From Tenacibaculum sp. (GTDB lineage Bacteria; Bacteroidota; Bacteroidia; Flavobacteriales; Flavobacteriaceae): a stretch of DNA of 64,000 nt. Below the pieces are notes generated by a model, which saw only the letters and a list, made by a program, of their open reading frames with translations, had not been told where the DNA came from and did no database searches. The DNA lies in NCBI GenBank assembly GCA_022448525.1, contig JAKVCX010000006.1:372001-436000 (forward strand), given 5' to 3'. Positions 41,760 to 51,661 of the stretch are shown here, piece by piece. The position numbers were made by a program, and so were the translations under genes. Within the stretch, counting starts at the first letter, position 1. Each line of letters starts with the position of its first letter.

Positions 41760-43218
41760 AGTAGCATTAGCAAATTCATATTTTTATCCGTTTGATGAAA
41801 AGCAATGGAATAATCAAACACCATTTCCACCTTTAGGTACTATTTATGCAGCTTCTTTATTAAGAGAAAATGGCTATAGCGTGAGTTTATTTGACACATG
41901 TTTGTTAAATAACATTAACTCTGTTGAAGCATTTTTGGATGATAATAATCCAGATGTGTTTGCAATTTATGATGACGGTTTTAATTATCTCACAAAGATG
42001 TGTTTAACAACAATGCGTGAAGCGGCATTTGAAATGATTGCACTTGCGAAAAAAAGGAACTGTAAAGTGTTAGTTTGTAGTTCTGATGCTACCGACCATT
42101 CTGAGAAGTATTTAAATGCAGGAGCGGATTTTATCATCCAAGGTGAGGGTGAGATTACTTTAAAGGAAATGGTAACAGCTATTGAAAATAACGATGATTT
42201 ATATAATATCAAAGGAGTTGTTTATAAGAATGAGGAAGGGGAGTTCGTTAAAACAGGGAAAAGAATTGTTTATAAACAGTTAGACGATTTCCCGATGCCA
42301 GCATGGGATTTGATAAATATGGATGCTTATAAAAGCATTTGGAAAAAAGGAGGAAATGAATTTACACTAAACATGGCAACAACTAGAGGTTGTCCATTTA
42401 AATGTAATTGGTGTGCAAAACCAATTTATGGTAACAGATACAATTCTCATTCACCTGAATATACCGTAAAACACATTAAGTTTTTAAAAGAAACTTATGG
42501 AGTAAGTAAGTTTTGGATGTGTGATGATATTTTTGGCTTAAAGCCAAATTGGGTTCAAGAATTTAATTCCTTATTAAAAGAACAAGATTTAAAAATTCGA
42601 TATTATATTCAAAGTAGAGCCGATTTACTTTTAAAGGAAGATACCATTGACGCTTTAGCAGAAAGTGGATTAACCGAAGTTTGGATTGGTGCTGAAAGTG
42701 GTTCGCAAAAAATACTTGATGCAATGGATAAGGGAACTACCATAGCACAAATTGAAGAAGCCACGAAACTATTAAAACAAAAAGGAGTAAAGGTTGCATT
42801 TTTTATCCAATTCGGATATTTAAATGAAACCAAGGAAGATATTAATCTTACGATTAAAATGATACAGGATTTATTACCGGATAATATTGGAGTTTCTGTT
42901 TCATATCCTTTACCCGAAACACCTTTTTATGAAAAGGTGAAAGAAGATTTAAAAGTGAAAGCGAATTGGACAGATTCTGATGATTTAGCAATGATGTTTC
43001 AAGGAACATTTAACTCGAAGTTTTATAAAAAATTACAACGATATACCCATAAAATATTTAGAAAAAGTCAAGGAATTAGCTTTTTAAAGAAAATTATAAA
43101 ATCTCCATTTTCACTCAAGAAAAGTGAGTTGCGATTAATTTGTTTGTTGCCATATTACAGTATTACATCTAATATTCAAGCTAGGCAATTAAAAAGATTA
43201 CAAAACACGAATGCATAG
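41752..43218 (+). CDS. B12-binding radical SAM enzyme 1
   Basis: A 488-residue enzyme with an N-terminal cobalamin-binding domain (PPLGTIYAASLLRENGYSVSLFD; GADFIIQGEGEITLKEM) and a radical SAM domain whose cluster Cys are in TTRGCPFKCNWCAKP. I use the ATG at 41752, overlapping the previous gene by 8 bp; a TTG 12 bases earlier is possible. The family methylates unreactive carbons or phosphinates, or rearranges sugars. In this cluster a sugar or lipid methylation is likely, but the substrate cannot be read from sequence. Confidence 0.88.
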   Translation: MFKVALANSYFYPFDEKQWNNQTPFPPLGTIYAASLLRENGYSVSLFDTCLLNNINSVEAFLDDNNPDVFAIYDDGFNYLTKMCLTTMREAAFEMIALAKKRNCKVLVCSSDATDHSEKYLNAGADFIIQGEGEITLKEMVTAIENNDDLYNIKGVVYKNEEGEFVKTGKRIVYKQLDDFPMPAWDLINMDAYKSIWKKGGNEFTLNMATTRGCPFKCNWCAKPIYGNRYNSHSPEYTVKHIKFLKETYGVSKFWMCDDIFGLKPNWVQEFNSLLKEQDLKIRYYIQSRADLLLKEDTIDALAESGLTEVWIGAESGSQKILDAMDKGTTIAQIEEATKLLKQKGVKVAFFIQFGYLNETKEDINLTIKMIQDLLPDNIGVSVSYPLPETPFYEKVKEDLKVKANWTDSDDLAMMFQGTFNSKFYKKLQRYTHKIFRKSQGISFLKKIIKSPFSLKKSELRLICLLPYYSITSNIQARQLKRLQNTNA

Positions 43219-43993
43219 TTTTTTCGACATAGCAGCTGCTACTTATGATAATACTTTTACCAACACTAAAATTGGTGTTGAGCAGCGAAAAAAAGTATAT
43301 AGTAGTTTAGACCTTATTTTTAATCAAAATAAAACACTAGATATATTGGAATTAAACTGTGGAACAGGAGAAGATGCAATTACGTTCGCGGAAAAAGGTC
43401 ATAAAATTATTGCAACAGATATTTCTGAAGGAATGGTTTCCGTTTCTCAATCTAAAAATACATTTGATAACCTTCATTTTGAAGTATTGAATAGTAAAGA
43501 TATTTCTCAAGAGAGATTTAAAAATGGTTTTGATGTTATTTTTTCCAATTTTGGAGGTCTCAACTGCTTGAATTACCAAGATTTAAAATCTGTAATCCAT
43601 GATAGTATTGAAGTATTAAAACCAAAAGGAAAATTAATTATGGTTTTAATGCCTAAAAACTGTCTGTGGGAACAAATTTACTTTTATGTAAAAGGGAATT
43701 TTAAAAAGGCAAAAAGAAGAAGTACGGCTGATTCTCTATTAGTAAATGTTGAAGGAGAATCAGTGCCAACATGGTATTATAATCCTAGTGATATTCAATC
43801 AATGTTGCCTGAGGGACTTAAAATAACTGAAATTTTACCAGTTGGTTTTTCTGTTCCACCTTCGTATTTAGAAAATTCTATTTTGACTAAATCTATTTTA
43901 TGGTCAGTTTTGAAATTTGTTGAAAAAGGAATTAAACGTCCTTATTTTGCAAAGTATTCAGACCATTTTTTAATTGAAATAACGAAAGAATGA
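43211..43993 (+). CDS. SAM-dependent methyltransferase (class I)
   Basis: A 260-residue methyltransferase. Motif I is ILELNCGTGEDAITFAEKG, with the acidic SAM ligand in IIATDISEGM; NGFDVIFSNFGGLNCL is motif IV. It overlaps the upstream radical SAM gene by 8 bp and the downstream one by 4 bp. It may methylate a glycan residue or lipid carrier. Confidence 0.87.
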   Translation: MHSFFDIAAATYDNTFTNTKIGVEQRKKVYSSLDLIFNQNKTLDILELNCGTGEDAITFAEKGHKIIATDISEGMVSVSQSKNTFDNLHFEVLNSKDISQERFKNGFDVIFSNFGGLNCLNYQDLKSVIHDSIEVLKPKGKLIMVLMPKNCLWEQIYFYVKGNFKKAKRRSTADSLLVNVEGESVPTWYYNPSDIQSMLPEGLKITEILPVGFSVPPSYLENSILTKSILWSVLKFVEKGIKRPYFAKYSDHFLIEITKE

Positions 43994-45360
43994 GTGTAGT
44001 TTTAACCCACGCATATTATATTTTTGAAGATGAAAAGGAGCAAAATATTATGCGTCCATACCCTCCTTTAGGTTTATTATATCTTTCTGGTTATTTGAAT
44101 AAGAATGATTTTAAAAATGAGGTGTACGACTCTACGTTCTATTCTTATCAAGATCAACTATCATTCATACACGAGAATAAACCAAAAATCGTAGCGATTT
44201 ATGCAAATTTAATGACAAAGATTAATGTTGTTAAGTTGATGAAAGAGTTAAGAACGAATCCTAAATATGGTAATCCAGTTATTGTTTTAGGCGGACCAGA
44301 TGTCACATACAACAGCGAAAATTATTTGAATGCAGGAGCCGATTTTTTGATTATTGGTGAAGGAGAGCAAACTAGTCATGAGTTGTTTTTAGCTATTGTT
44401 GAAAATAAGGATTATCGTGAAATTCAAGGAATTGCTTTTTTAGATGAAGAAGGAAAGGTTAAGAAAACTCCACCAAGAATAAAAATTAAAGAATTAAAAG
44501 ATTTACCATTGCCTAATCGTGATGCTATTCCTATTCATAAATATTTAGAAACCTGGAAGGAGTATCATGGTCAAAGTTCTATGACTGTAAGTACTCAACG
44601 TGGTTGTCCTTACACTTGTAAGTGGTGTAGTACAGCGGTTTACGGTCAAAGTTATAGAAGGAGACCAGCTAATTTGGTTGCAGAGGAGTTAAAATTATTG
44701 AAATCAAAATATCAACCAGATTCTATTTGGTTTGTTGATGATGTATTCACGGTAAGCCATAAATGGTTAAAAAGTTTTCATGAAGAGGTAATAGCCCAAG
44801 ATGCGATAATTCCATTTGAATGTATTACAAGAGCAGAAAGATTAAATGATGAGGTTTTAGAGTTATTAAAAGAAGCAGGTTGTTACAGAATATGGATTGG
44901 TGCAGAAAGTGGGTCTCAAAAAATTATTGATGCAATGGATAGGAGAGTAGATGTAAATGTCGTAAAATCTGCGATTCAAAAAACAAATGCATTAGGAATT
45001 GAAACAGGAACATTCATCATGTTAGGATATCCTGGTGAAGATATGACAGATATAAATAATACGGTTCAATATTTAAAAGATGCGAATCCAACGCATTTCA
45101 CAATAACAATCGCTTACCCAATAAAAGGTACTTCATTGTATAATGAGGTTGAAACTAAAATTACACAAAAACCAGAATGGCAAACTTCAACAGATAGAGA
45201 TATTGATTTCAAACGAACCTACAGTAGAAAGTTTTATGATTATGCGGTTCGTTATGTAGTAAATGAAGTAAATAGTTCAAGAAAAAATACTGTTGTTTCT
45301 TACGGTAAAACAAAAATAAGATCCATTTTAGCTCAAGTTGGAATGCGAATTTATAAATAA
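43990..45360 (+). CDS. B12-binding radical SAM enzyme 2
   Basis: A 456-residue paralogue of the 41752 product: cobalamin-binding domain (PPLGLLYLSGYLNKN; GADFLIIGEGEQTSHEL) and radical SAM domain with STQRGCPYTCKWCSTA. Both share the SGSQKIIDAMDR/ILDAMDKG region. Having two such enzymes with a methyltransferase between them suggests successive modification of one glycan or lipid. Confidence 0.88.
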   Translation: MSVVLTHAYYIFEDEKEQNIMRPYPPLGLLYLSGYLNKNDFKNEVYDSTFYSYQDQLSFIHENKPKIVAIYANLMTKINVVKLMKELRTNPKYGNPVIVLGGPDVTYNSENYLNAGADFLIIGEGEQTSHELFLAIVENKDYREIQGIAFLDEEGKVKKTPPRIKIKELKDLPLPNRDAIPIHKYLETWKEYHGQSSMTVSTQRGCPYTCKWCSTAVYGQSYRRRPANLVAEELKLLKSKYQPDSIWFVDDVFTVSHKWLKSFHEEVIAQDAIIPFECITRAERLNDEVLELLKEAGCYRIWIGAESGSQKIIDAMDRRVDVNVVKSAIQKTNALGIETGTFIMLGYPGEDMTDINNTVQYLKDANPTHFTITIAYPIKGTSLYNEVETKITQKPEWQTSTDRDIDFKRTYSRKFYDYAVRYVVNEVNSSRKNTVVSYGKTKIRSILAQVGMRIYK

Positions 45361-45366
45361 TAGTTA

Positions 45367-46353
45367 ATGAGCGATCTTCTTAGCAATGTTACGGTTGTTA
45401 TACCCACTAGAAATAGATTAGAATCTTTAAAAAGAACATTAGTTTCTTTAAATAATCAATCAGTACTTGCTAAAGAAGTAATTGTTGTTGATTCCAGTGA
45501 TAATAATATTTTTGAAGAAGATCTAAATGGTAGCTACAATTCTTCTCGTTTGTTCGTAATACATTCAAAGCCATCTGTATGCTTACAAAGAAATATAGGT
45601 ATTGAAAAAAGTAAATCAGAATTTATACTTCTTTGCGATGATGATATGGAACTTCCAGAAAATTATATCGAATCACTTATTAAGTATTTGAATGAAAATA
45701 AGGATGTAAATATTGTAAGTGGTTTAGTGGTTGAAAAAAGAAACGAGGAATGGAAATATTCGGAAACGAGAATTTCTTTCTTTAAACTTCTGGTATATCA
45801 TGTTTTTGGATTGTCTATTTGGACGGAATTAAAAATGAAGGATTTTTCAAGTAATAAACTGGTTCAAAAATTCGTAAAGTTTTATTTAGGTAAGGGAAAT
45901 CGAATAGCTAAGTCTGGTTGGCCAATAATGATTAATTATGATTTGCCAATTTTTAGAACACCTATATATAGTTTAATGTGTGCCGTAATTCGATCGGAAA
46001 TAATTAAAAAATCGCCTTATGATGAAGCTTTTTATGAAAACGGAATTGGAGACAATTATGATGTATTGATGTCTATGAATAGTGAAGTCTCTGTTTTAAG
46101 CACTTTAAAGGTCAAACATTATAAAACACCTATAAATAGAGTGAAAAACGAAGAGGCATATTATTATAGAGTGTCGGCATTGCATTATATTTTATTAAAA
46201 TTTAAAAGATTTGGCATTGGTAATTTAGCTTTTTTTGTTTGGTCTATATTTGGTAATTCAATGCTTTTTTTATTCAATGGAAAATTTAAAATGCTTGGTT
46301 ACAACATTAAATTATTAACTAGAATTCTAGCGAACAAAAGCATTTATAATTAG
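45367..46353 (+). CDS. Family 2 glycosyltransferase
   Basis: A 328-residue GT2: VTVVIPTRNRLESLKRTLVSLNNQ at the N-terminus, SEFILLCDDDMELPENYIESL with the DDD metal motif, and a C-terminal hydrophobic stretch (FFVWSIFGNSMLFLF) that may anchor it in the membrane. It is 6 bp after the radical SAM gene and 2 bp before the ABC exporter. Confidence 0.88.
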   Translation: MSDLLSNVTVVIPTRNRLESLKRTLVSLNNQSVLAKEVIVVDSSDNNIFEEDLNGSYNSSRLFVIHSKPSVCLQRNIGIEKSKSEFILLCDDDMELPENYIESLIKYLNENKDVNIVSGLVVEKRNEEWKYSETRISFFKLLVYHVFGLSIWTELKMKDFSSNKLVQKFVKFYLGKGNRIAKSGWPIMINYDLPIFRTPIYSLMCAVIRSEIIKKSPYDEAFYENGIGDNYDVLMSMNSEVSVLSTLKVKHYKTPINRVKNEEAYYYRVSALHYILLKFKRFGIGNLAFFVWSIFGNSMLFLFNGKFKMLGYNIKLLTRILANKSIYN

Positions 46354-46355
46354 TA

Positions 46356-48044
46356 ATGACAAAGACTTTATTAAAAGCATATCACCTAATTCCAACTTCG
46401 AAAAGAAAAAAATTACCTGGCTTTTTCTCTTATTCGTTTGTGAATACAGTTTTAGATTTTTTATCTCTTGCATTATTGATTCCTGTAATTCTGATTTTAT
46501 TAGATAAAGAGAGAGTCAAAACAGTTTTTTTAGAATATTTTGATGTAGAACTGAATAATGTATTAACAATAGTTTTGCTCTTAAGTTTAATAAGTTTTTA
46601 CATTATAAAAAATTTAGTTCAAACCTTAATCATAAAGAAACAAGCGAGGTTTATTTATAGTATTTCTTCGGAAATCTCTAGAAACTTAATGAAGAAATTT
46701 ATCTATGATAATTTTTCTAATTATAATAAAACAGATAAAAGTTCTTTTTTTAGAGATGTTTTTCAACTGCCAGTAGTATTCTCTACCAACATATTAAATT
46801 CGTATTATACTATTTTCTCGGAGTTAATTATTCTTGTAGTTATTATTGTAATTTCTGCGGTATATAAACCTAAAATTACCTTATTAGCTTCGCTTTTTTT
46901 GTTTTTCTTCGTAGTAGTTTTATTGTGGTTAAAGAGAAGAAAGCTTAACTATTTTAGTAAAGTTATAGTAAAGCTGTATGAAAAGAATGTAAAAAACATA
47001 ACAAATATTCTTCAAGGTTTTATTGAAATAAAATCAACTAGAACAGAAATGAATTTTCAAAATGTATATGAGGCATCAAATATTCAACATAACGAACAGT
47101 TGGCACTACAAACTACATTTAAACAAACCAATTCTCGCTATTTTGAAATTTTAATAGTTACTGGATTATCAGTGGTAATTATATTTTTTATGTTTAGTAG
47201 TGAAGCTGTAAATATCTCTGTACTACTTTCTTTTTTTGCTGGAATTAGTATTAAAATTTTACCATCTTTCAATAAAGTATTAAATGCTTATGTTAGTATA
47301 AAATCAAACAAAAGTTGCGTTGATTTATTGAGTAACTATAGGTTTACTGAAAAAACAAAAACAAATCCATTAAAATTCGAATCAAATCTAAAACTTAATA
47401 ATATTAGTTTTAGCCATGGAAAAAATGTGCTTGCTTCTGAATTAAATTTTACTGTTCAAAAGGGAGATTTTATTACAATTTCTGGTAAATCAGGTGAAGG
47501 TAAAAGTACTTTGCTTCAAGTGATGGCAGGTTTGTTGAAACCAATTAAAGGTACCATTGAACTCGATGGTTTAAATATATATTCAGATGAGAATATATTT
47601 AATTTTATAGGATATGTTTCTCAACAACCATTTTTATTTCAGGGAAGTGTTTTAGACAATATCACCATGCTAAATAATGAAGCCCTAAACCTTGAATATG
47701 TAAATAAGCTGATCAAAGAGTTGGATCTAGAAGATTGGTTAGCTTCATTACCTGACGGACTAAATTCTGAATTACTTATAGAAAGTAAGACGTTATCAGG
47801 TGGACAAAAACAACGAATTGCATTAGCAAGAGCTTTATACTTTAAGCCGGAAATTCTTTTGTTGGATGAATCAACCAATCAACTAGACGATAGGTTGGAG
47901 AAAAGGGTTTTTAACTTTTTAAAATCACTTACAGATTCAAAAGAAGTAACGATTGTTGCAGTTTCTCATAACAATACAATAAACGATTACGCTAACAAAA
48001 GATATGTTTTGAAAAACCAAAAGTTAAACATTAAACATGAGTAA
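46356..48044 (+). CDS. ABC exporter, fused permease-ATPase
   Basis: A 562-residue MsbA/PglK-type half transporter. The N-terminal 320 residues hold about six TMs; the ATPase has Walker A SGKSGEGKSTLL, Q-loop YVSQQP, signature LSGGQKQRIALARAL, Walker B ILLLDESTNQLD and a SHN switch (VSHNN). It probably flips a lipid-linked saccharide across the inner membrane. It overlaps the next glycosyltransferase gene by 8 bp. Confidence 0.88.
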   Translation: MTKTLLKAYHLIPTSKRKKLPGFFSYSFVNTVLDFLSLALLIPVILILLDKERVKTVFLEYFDVELNNVLTIVLLLSLISFYIIKNLVQTLIIKKQARFIYSISSEISRNLMKKFIYDNFSNYNKTDKSSFFRDVFQLPVVFSTNILNSYYTIFSELIILVVIIVISAVYKPKITLLASLFLFFFVVVLLWLKRRKLNYFSKVIVKLYEKNVKNITNILQGFIEIKSTRTEMNFQNVYEASNIQHNEQLALQTTFKQTNSRYFEILIVTGLSVVIIFFMFSSEAVNISVLLSFFAGISIKILPSFNKVLNAYVSIKSNKSCVDLLSNYRFTEKTKTNPLKFESNLKLNNISFSHGKNVLASELNFTVQKGDFITISGKSGEGKSTLLQVMAGLLKPIKGTIELDGLNIYSDENIFNFIGYVSQQPFLFQGSVLDNITMLNNEALNLEYVNKLIKELDLEDWLASLPDGLNSELLIESKTLSGGQKQRIALARALYFKPEILLLDESTNQLDDRLEKRVFNFLKSLTDSKEVTIVAVSHNNTINDYANKRYVLKNQKLNIKHE

Positions 48045-49092
48045 AAGATTACTTTTTATAACACCAATTTTTCCCAGAAAATTGGAGGAAGATTATGTAG
48101 TTCCTTTTATAGCTCAGTTTACTTATGCGTTTCCAGAGCAAACAGATGTTGTAGTTGATGTTATTAGTATTGCTTATCCGTTTGAAAAGGTAGAATATAA
48201 AATAGGTAATGTAAATGTTCACGCTATTGGTAGTAAATTTCTTTCCCCATTAAGACAAATTCCATTTATCTTAAAAGCTGTTTACAATGGCGTTCGATTG
48301 CATAAGAAAAATAACTATGATGGTGTTTTATGTTTTTGGTATCGAGAAGCCTCTTTAGTCGGTGTGTTATTGAATAAAATTTTAGGGATAAAATTAAGAG
48401 TTTGGTTACATGGTCAAGATGTTCAAAAGAGTAATAAGTATATTCCATTGTTGCGAATTTCACCTGAGAAGTTAATAATGTTGTCTAAACAACAACGTGA
48501 TATTTTCTATGAAAACCATGGGTTATTAATTGATAAAATTGCTAATGTAGCATTTGATAGAAAGAAAATCCCCGAATTAAATAAAGACGAAAGACCTATT
48601 GATATTATTGGTGTAGGAAATCTTGGTTTTATAAAAAACTTCGATCATTTTTTGGATGTAATAATTCTATTAAAAGAATTTTATCCAGAAATAAACGCAG
48701 TTATTTGTGGAAATGATGCAGGTCAAAGGCCATTACTTGACAAGAAAGTAAAAGAGTACAAGTTAGAAAATAATGTAACTTTCACAGGAAGACTTTCATT
48801 AGGTGAAGTATTTGATAATATGAATAAATCTAAAGTCTTTTTGCATACATCAAAAGCAGAAGGTGCTGGTTTAGTATTACAAGAAGCTTTATATCTCGGT
48901 TGTAAAGTTGTCAGTACAATTGAAGTGGAAGAGAATGAGAAAATGAAAGAAAACTTTTTCTTTAGTAAACAAACGGATGAACTAGTAAGTAAAATCAAAG
49001 AGCATTTAAGCAATCCATTTGTCCCTGTTAGAATTGAAAGATTCAAGATGGAAGATACTGTAAATACTATTTATAAATCCTTTTTTGATTAG
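48037..49092 (+). CDS. Family 4-type glycosyltransferase
   Basis: A 351-residue GT-B enzyme. The acceptor half begins RLLFITPIFPRKLEEDYVVPF; the donor half contains IDIIGVGNLGFIKNFDHFLDVIILLKE and the E-x7-E-like SKAEGAGLVLQEALYLGCKVV. It is the last gene of the first plus-strand run; the next two genes face the other way. Confidence 0.85.
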   Translation: MSKRLLFITPIFPRKLEEDYVVPFIAQFTYAFPEQTDVVVDVISIAYPFEKVEYKIGNVNVHAIGSKFLSPLRQIPFILKAVYNGVRLHKKNNYDGVLCFWYREASLVGVLLNKILGIKLRVWLHGQDVQKSNKYIPLLRISPEKLIMLSKQQRDIFYENHGLLIDKIANVAFDRKKIPELNKDERPIDIIGVGNLGFIKNFDHFLDVIILLKEFYPEINAVICGNDAGQRPLLDKKVKEYKLENNVTFTGRLSLGEVFDNMNKSKVFLHTSKAEGAGLVLQEALYLGCKVVSTIEVEENEKMKENFFFSKQTDELVSKIKEHLSNPFVPVRIERFKMEDTVNTIYKSFFD

Positions 49093-49095
49093 CGT

Positions 49096-49863
49096 TTAGC
49101 TAATTATCCTCAAGTTTGTTTTTTTATTTAGTTTTTCAAAAAATGTAGGTTTTGGTGAAAAAGGAATATCAAAATGATTAAATATTTTTTCAAACTCAGA
49201 TGCGTCATTTAACTTTTCTATGTTAGTTTCAATTATCTTAATTTTTGGGAATTCTTTTTTAAAACGTTCTCCTTGCGCATAAGTTTCATCAACATACCAG
49301 TTTAAATATTTAAATTCAAACCTTTTTATAAAGCCCGGTTTTTTTACCCTTTTTACTTGAAAAGGGTTGAATCTACTTTTTAAAATTCTAATGTATAAGT
49401 AGAATAATCGATATTTTATCTTGTCATAAAAGGGAACTTTATGAACAGGGTTTTTCATTAACGGATTTATCAGCCAAATTAATCCGTTATGAATAAGAGG
49501 TGTGCAATTAACTCGATAAAAGCTGTTAACAATTTCTTCTTTTTTCCTTTTTAAATATATAATTCCAATTTCTTCATGAGGAATGTGCTTGGGTAATAAC
49601 CAACCAAATCCTTTTATAAAAGAGTGATTAGTCTCAACATAACACCTTTGGTTGCCTAAAGCATTTTCTATTGTTTTTAATTTTAGAGGAATATCTTCTT
49701 TCATTTTAGATGCATTTCCTCTTAAAAAAGAAACCATTGGTTGATCATTCATTATAGGAAAAGGCTCATGGTAAGAGGCAATTCCTTCAACTTCATTCAA
49801 TATACCAGCTAAATAATTCGAGCCGGATCTACCTGTGTTTATACAGAAAATGTATTTAATCAT
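49096..49863 (-). CDS. Sulfotransferase-family protein
   Basis: A 255-residue protein starting CINTGRSGSNYLAGILNEV, the PAPS 5'-phosphosulfate loop of sulfotransferases, with a later IIYLKRKKEEIVNSFYRV that fits the 3'-phosphate loop. It would transfer sulfate from PAPS to a polysaccharide or lipid. It is one of three such genes in the cluster and lies 7 bp downstream of the methyltransferase gene. Confidence 0.78.
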   Translation of the reverse strand: MIKYIFCINTGRSGSNYLAGILNEVEGIASYHEPFPIMNDQPMVSFLRGNASKMKEDIPLKLKTIENALGNQRCYVETNHSFIKGFGWLLPKHIPHEEIGIIYLKRKKEEIVNSFYRVNCTPLIHNGLIWLINPLMKNPVHKVPFYDKIKYRLFYLYIRILKSRFNPFQVKRVKKPGFIKRFEFKYLNWYVDETYAQGERFKKEFPKIKIIETNIEKLNDASEFEKIFNHFDIPFSPKPTFFEKLNKKTNLRIIS

Positions 49864-49870
49864 TATTGTA

Positions 49871-50605
49871 TTAGTTATTTCTTTTCTTTAAAACATAACC
49901 ACAAATTATTTCTTTTTCTTGAAACTCATTGAATAGTTGTTCCTTTTTTATTCTTTTAAATATTTCAATACTTTTTTTATCTACTTTTTCATTTAAAAAG
50001 TTTAAAACTTCCAAATTAAAAAGTGAGAAAATTTCCAGCATTTTTTCCGTGTCGTGTTTGTAGTTTTCAATAAATATTGTTTTGTTGTTTTCATCTTTGA
50101 AACTTCTTGAACTTTTCTTTCCAGATAAACTTGGACTTAAAAATGAAATTATAATATGACCGTTGGGTTTAATTACACGATCCCATTCTGAAAAAGTTTT
50201 ATGTAAATCTTTTACGTATCCAATCATTAGCGAGGAAAGAATTGCATCAGCACTATTATCCTCCATGAAAGGCAATTTTTCATTATTAATTACAAATTTT
50301 TCAACTTCGGGATGTTTCTGACTAAATATATTTAACATTCCTTCAGATACATCACAGGCAATATATTTTGAAGGTTCATATTGCATTAAATCTAAATAGT
50401 TTGTTCCTGTTCCCGCTCCAATATCTAGAATTGTTTTCTGTTGAAGATTTACACTTTTAAATACTTTTTTAAGTAGTATTGAATTATAAAAAACAGCAAT
50501 ATTATCGTTGTTCAGTTCGTCATCATATTTTTTTGATAAGATATTATAAGCTTCTGATGCACGTAGTTTTTTAGTGAATAAAGAGTGATATATTTTCCTC
50601 AACAT
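49871..50605 (-). CDS. SAM-dependent methyltransferase
   Basis: A 244-residue class I methyltransferase: TILDIGAGTGTNYLDLMQY is motif I, CDVSEGMLNIFSQKHPEVEKF motif II, and ADAILSSLMIGYVKD the ubiE-like motif. Substrate unknown. It forms a two-gene minus-strand unit with the sulfotransferase at 49096. Confidence 0.85.
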   Translation of the reverse strand: MLRKIYHSLFTKKLRASEAYNILSKKYDDELNNDNIAVFYNSILLKKVFKSVNLQQKTILDIGAGTGTNYLDLMQYEPSKYIACDVSEGMLNIFSQKHPEVEKFVINNEKLPFMEDNSADAILSSLMIGYVKDLHKTFSEWDRVIKPNGHIIISFLSPSLSGKKSSRSFKDENNKTIFIENYKHDTEKMLEIFSLFNLEVLNFLNEKVDKKSIEIFKRIKKEQLFNEFQEKEIICGYVLKKRNN

Positions 50606-50682
50606 TGATTGATGATTTTATAAAGAACAACGAAAGATTTCCATATGGAGATTTTTAATCCTAAATTGAAAATCCTAAAATA

Positions 50683-51636
50683 ATGATAAATAAGCTGATT
50701 CCACTTATGGAAATGAAAATTGATTTTTTATGTATTGGAGCTCAAAAATCTGGGACTTCGTGGCTTTACAAGAATTTGCAAGAAATAAAAGAGTTTAGTT
50801 TGCCACAGGTGAAGGAAATCCATTATTTCGATCGTGATTCTCAATATCCATCACCAACTAAAAAATCTTTTATAAAACGAATTTCAAATCCGAAACATGT
50901 TATAAAGGCTTTAGGAAGTATTTTGAAATCTATCTTACAAGGCAAAATACATAAGGCAAAATTCGTTTTTAAATGGAATTTTGCTAGAGAGTATAACGAT
51001 AATTGGTATCTATCTTTGTTTAATAATTTAGAAGGATATAAAGGAGAAATAACACCTAGTTACTCCATATTGAATGTAGAGGATATTAAAGAAATGCATA
51101 AATTATTGCCAGGGGTTAAATTGGTTCTAATGTTAAGAAATCCTATTGAAAGAGCATGGTCTCATTATAGATCTGATATTAATGAAAAATTTAGAGTTGA
51201 TGTGAATAATATCAATAGTATAGAAATCATTGAGTTTATGAAAACAGATGAACAAGTCTTGCGATCTAACTATTTAAGAACAATTAAGAATTATCTAGAA
51301 GTTTTTGAAGAAGAACAAATTTTAATAGGTTTTTATGATGCAATTAAAAATTCTCCTGAGGATTTAATAAAAGATGTCATAAATCATATATGTGGAGAAA
51401 ATTCTATTGATATTAGTCACTTAAATTTAAATCAGATTACTTCAATAAGTAGAAATAAAATAGATTGTCCGAAAGAAGTATTGGAATATCTAAAAGAAGT
51501 TAATTATTACCAAATTAAAGAATTGTCTGGTGAATATGGAGGATATTTTACAAAGTGGTATAATGAACTTTATTTAGAGGATAAACCAAATAAACACAAA
51601 AAGTATCCTTCGACCATAAAATTAGAAAAAGCTTAA
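50683..51636 (+). CDS. Sulfotransferase
   Basis: A 317-residue PAPS sulfotransferase with a 5'-phosphosulfate loop (CIGAQKSGTSWLYKNLQE), an acidic catalytic-region segment (EIHYFDRD), and a 3'-phosphate loop (LVLMLRNPIERAWSHYRSDI). It is closest to heparan-type or glycan O-sulfotransferases of bacteria. An internal ATG at codon 9 or 11 is an alternative start. Confidence 0.87.
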   Translation: MINKLIPLMEMKIDFLCIGAQKSGTSWLYKNLQEIKEFSLPQVKEIHYFDRDSQYPSPTKKSFIKRISNPKHVIKALGSILKSILQGKIHKAKFVFKWNFAREYNDNWYLSLFNNLEGYKGEITPSYSILNVEDIKEMHKLLPGVKLVLMLRNPIERAWSHYRSDINEKFRVDVNNINSIEIIEFMKTDEQVLRSNYLRTIKNYLEVFEEEQILIGFYDAIKNSPEDLIKDVINHICGENSIDISHLNLNQITSISRNKIDCPKEVLEYLKEVNYYQIKELSGEYGGYFTKWYNELYLEDKPNKHKKYPSTIKLEKA

Positions 51637-51661
51637 AAACTCAATTCGTTACAAATTCTTA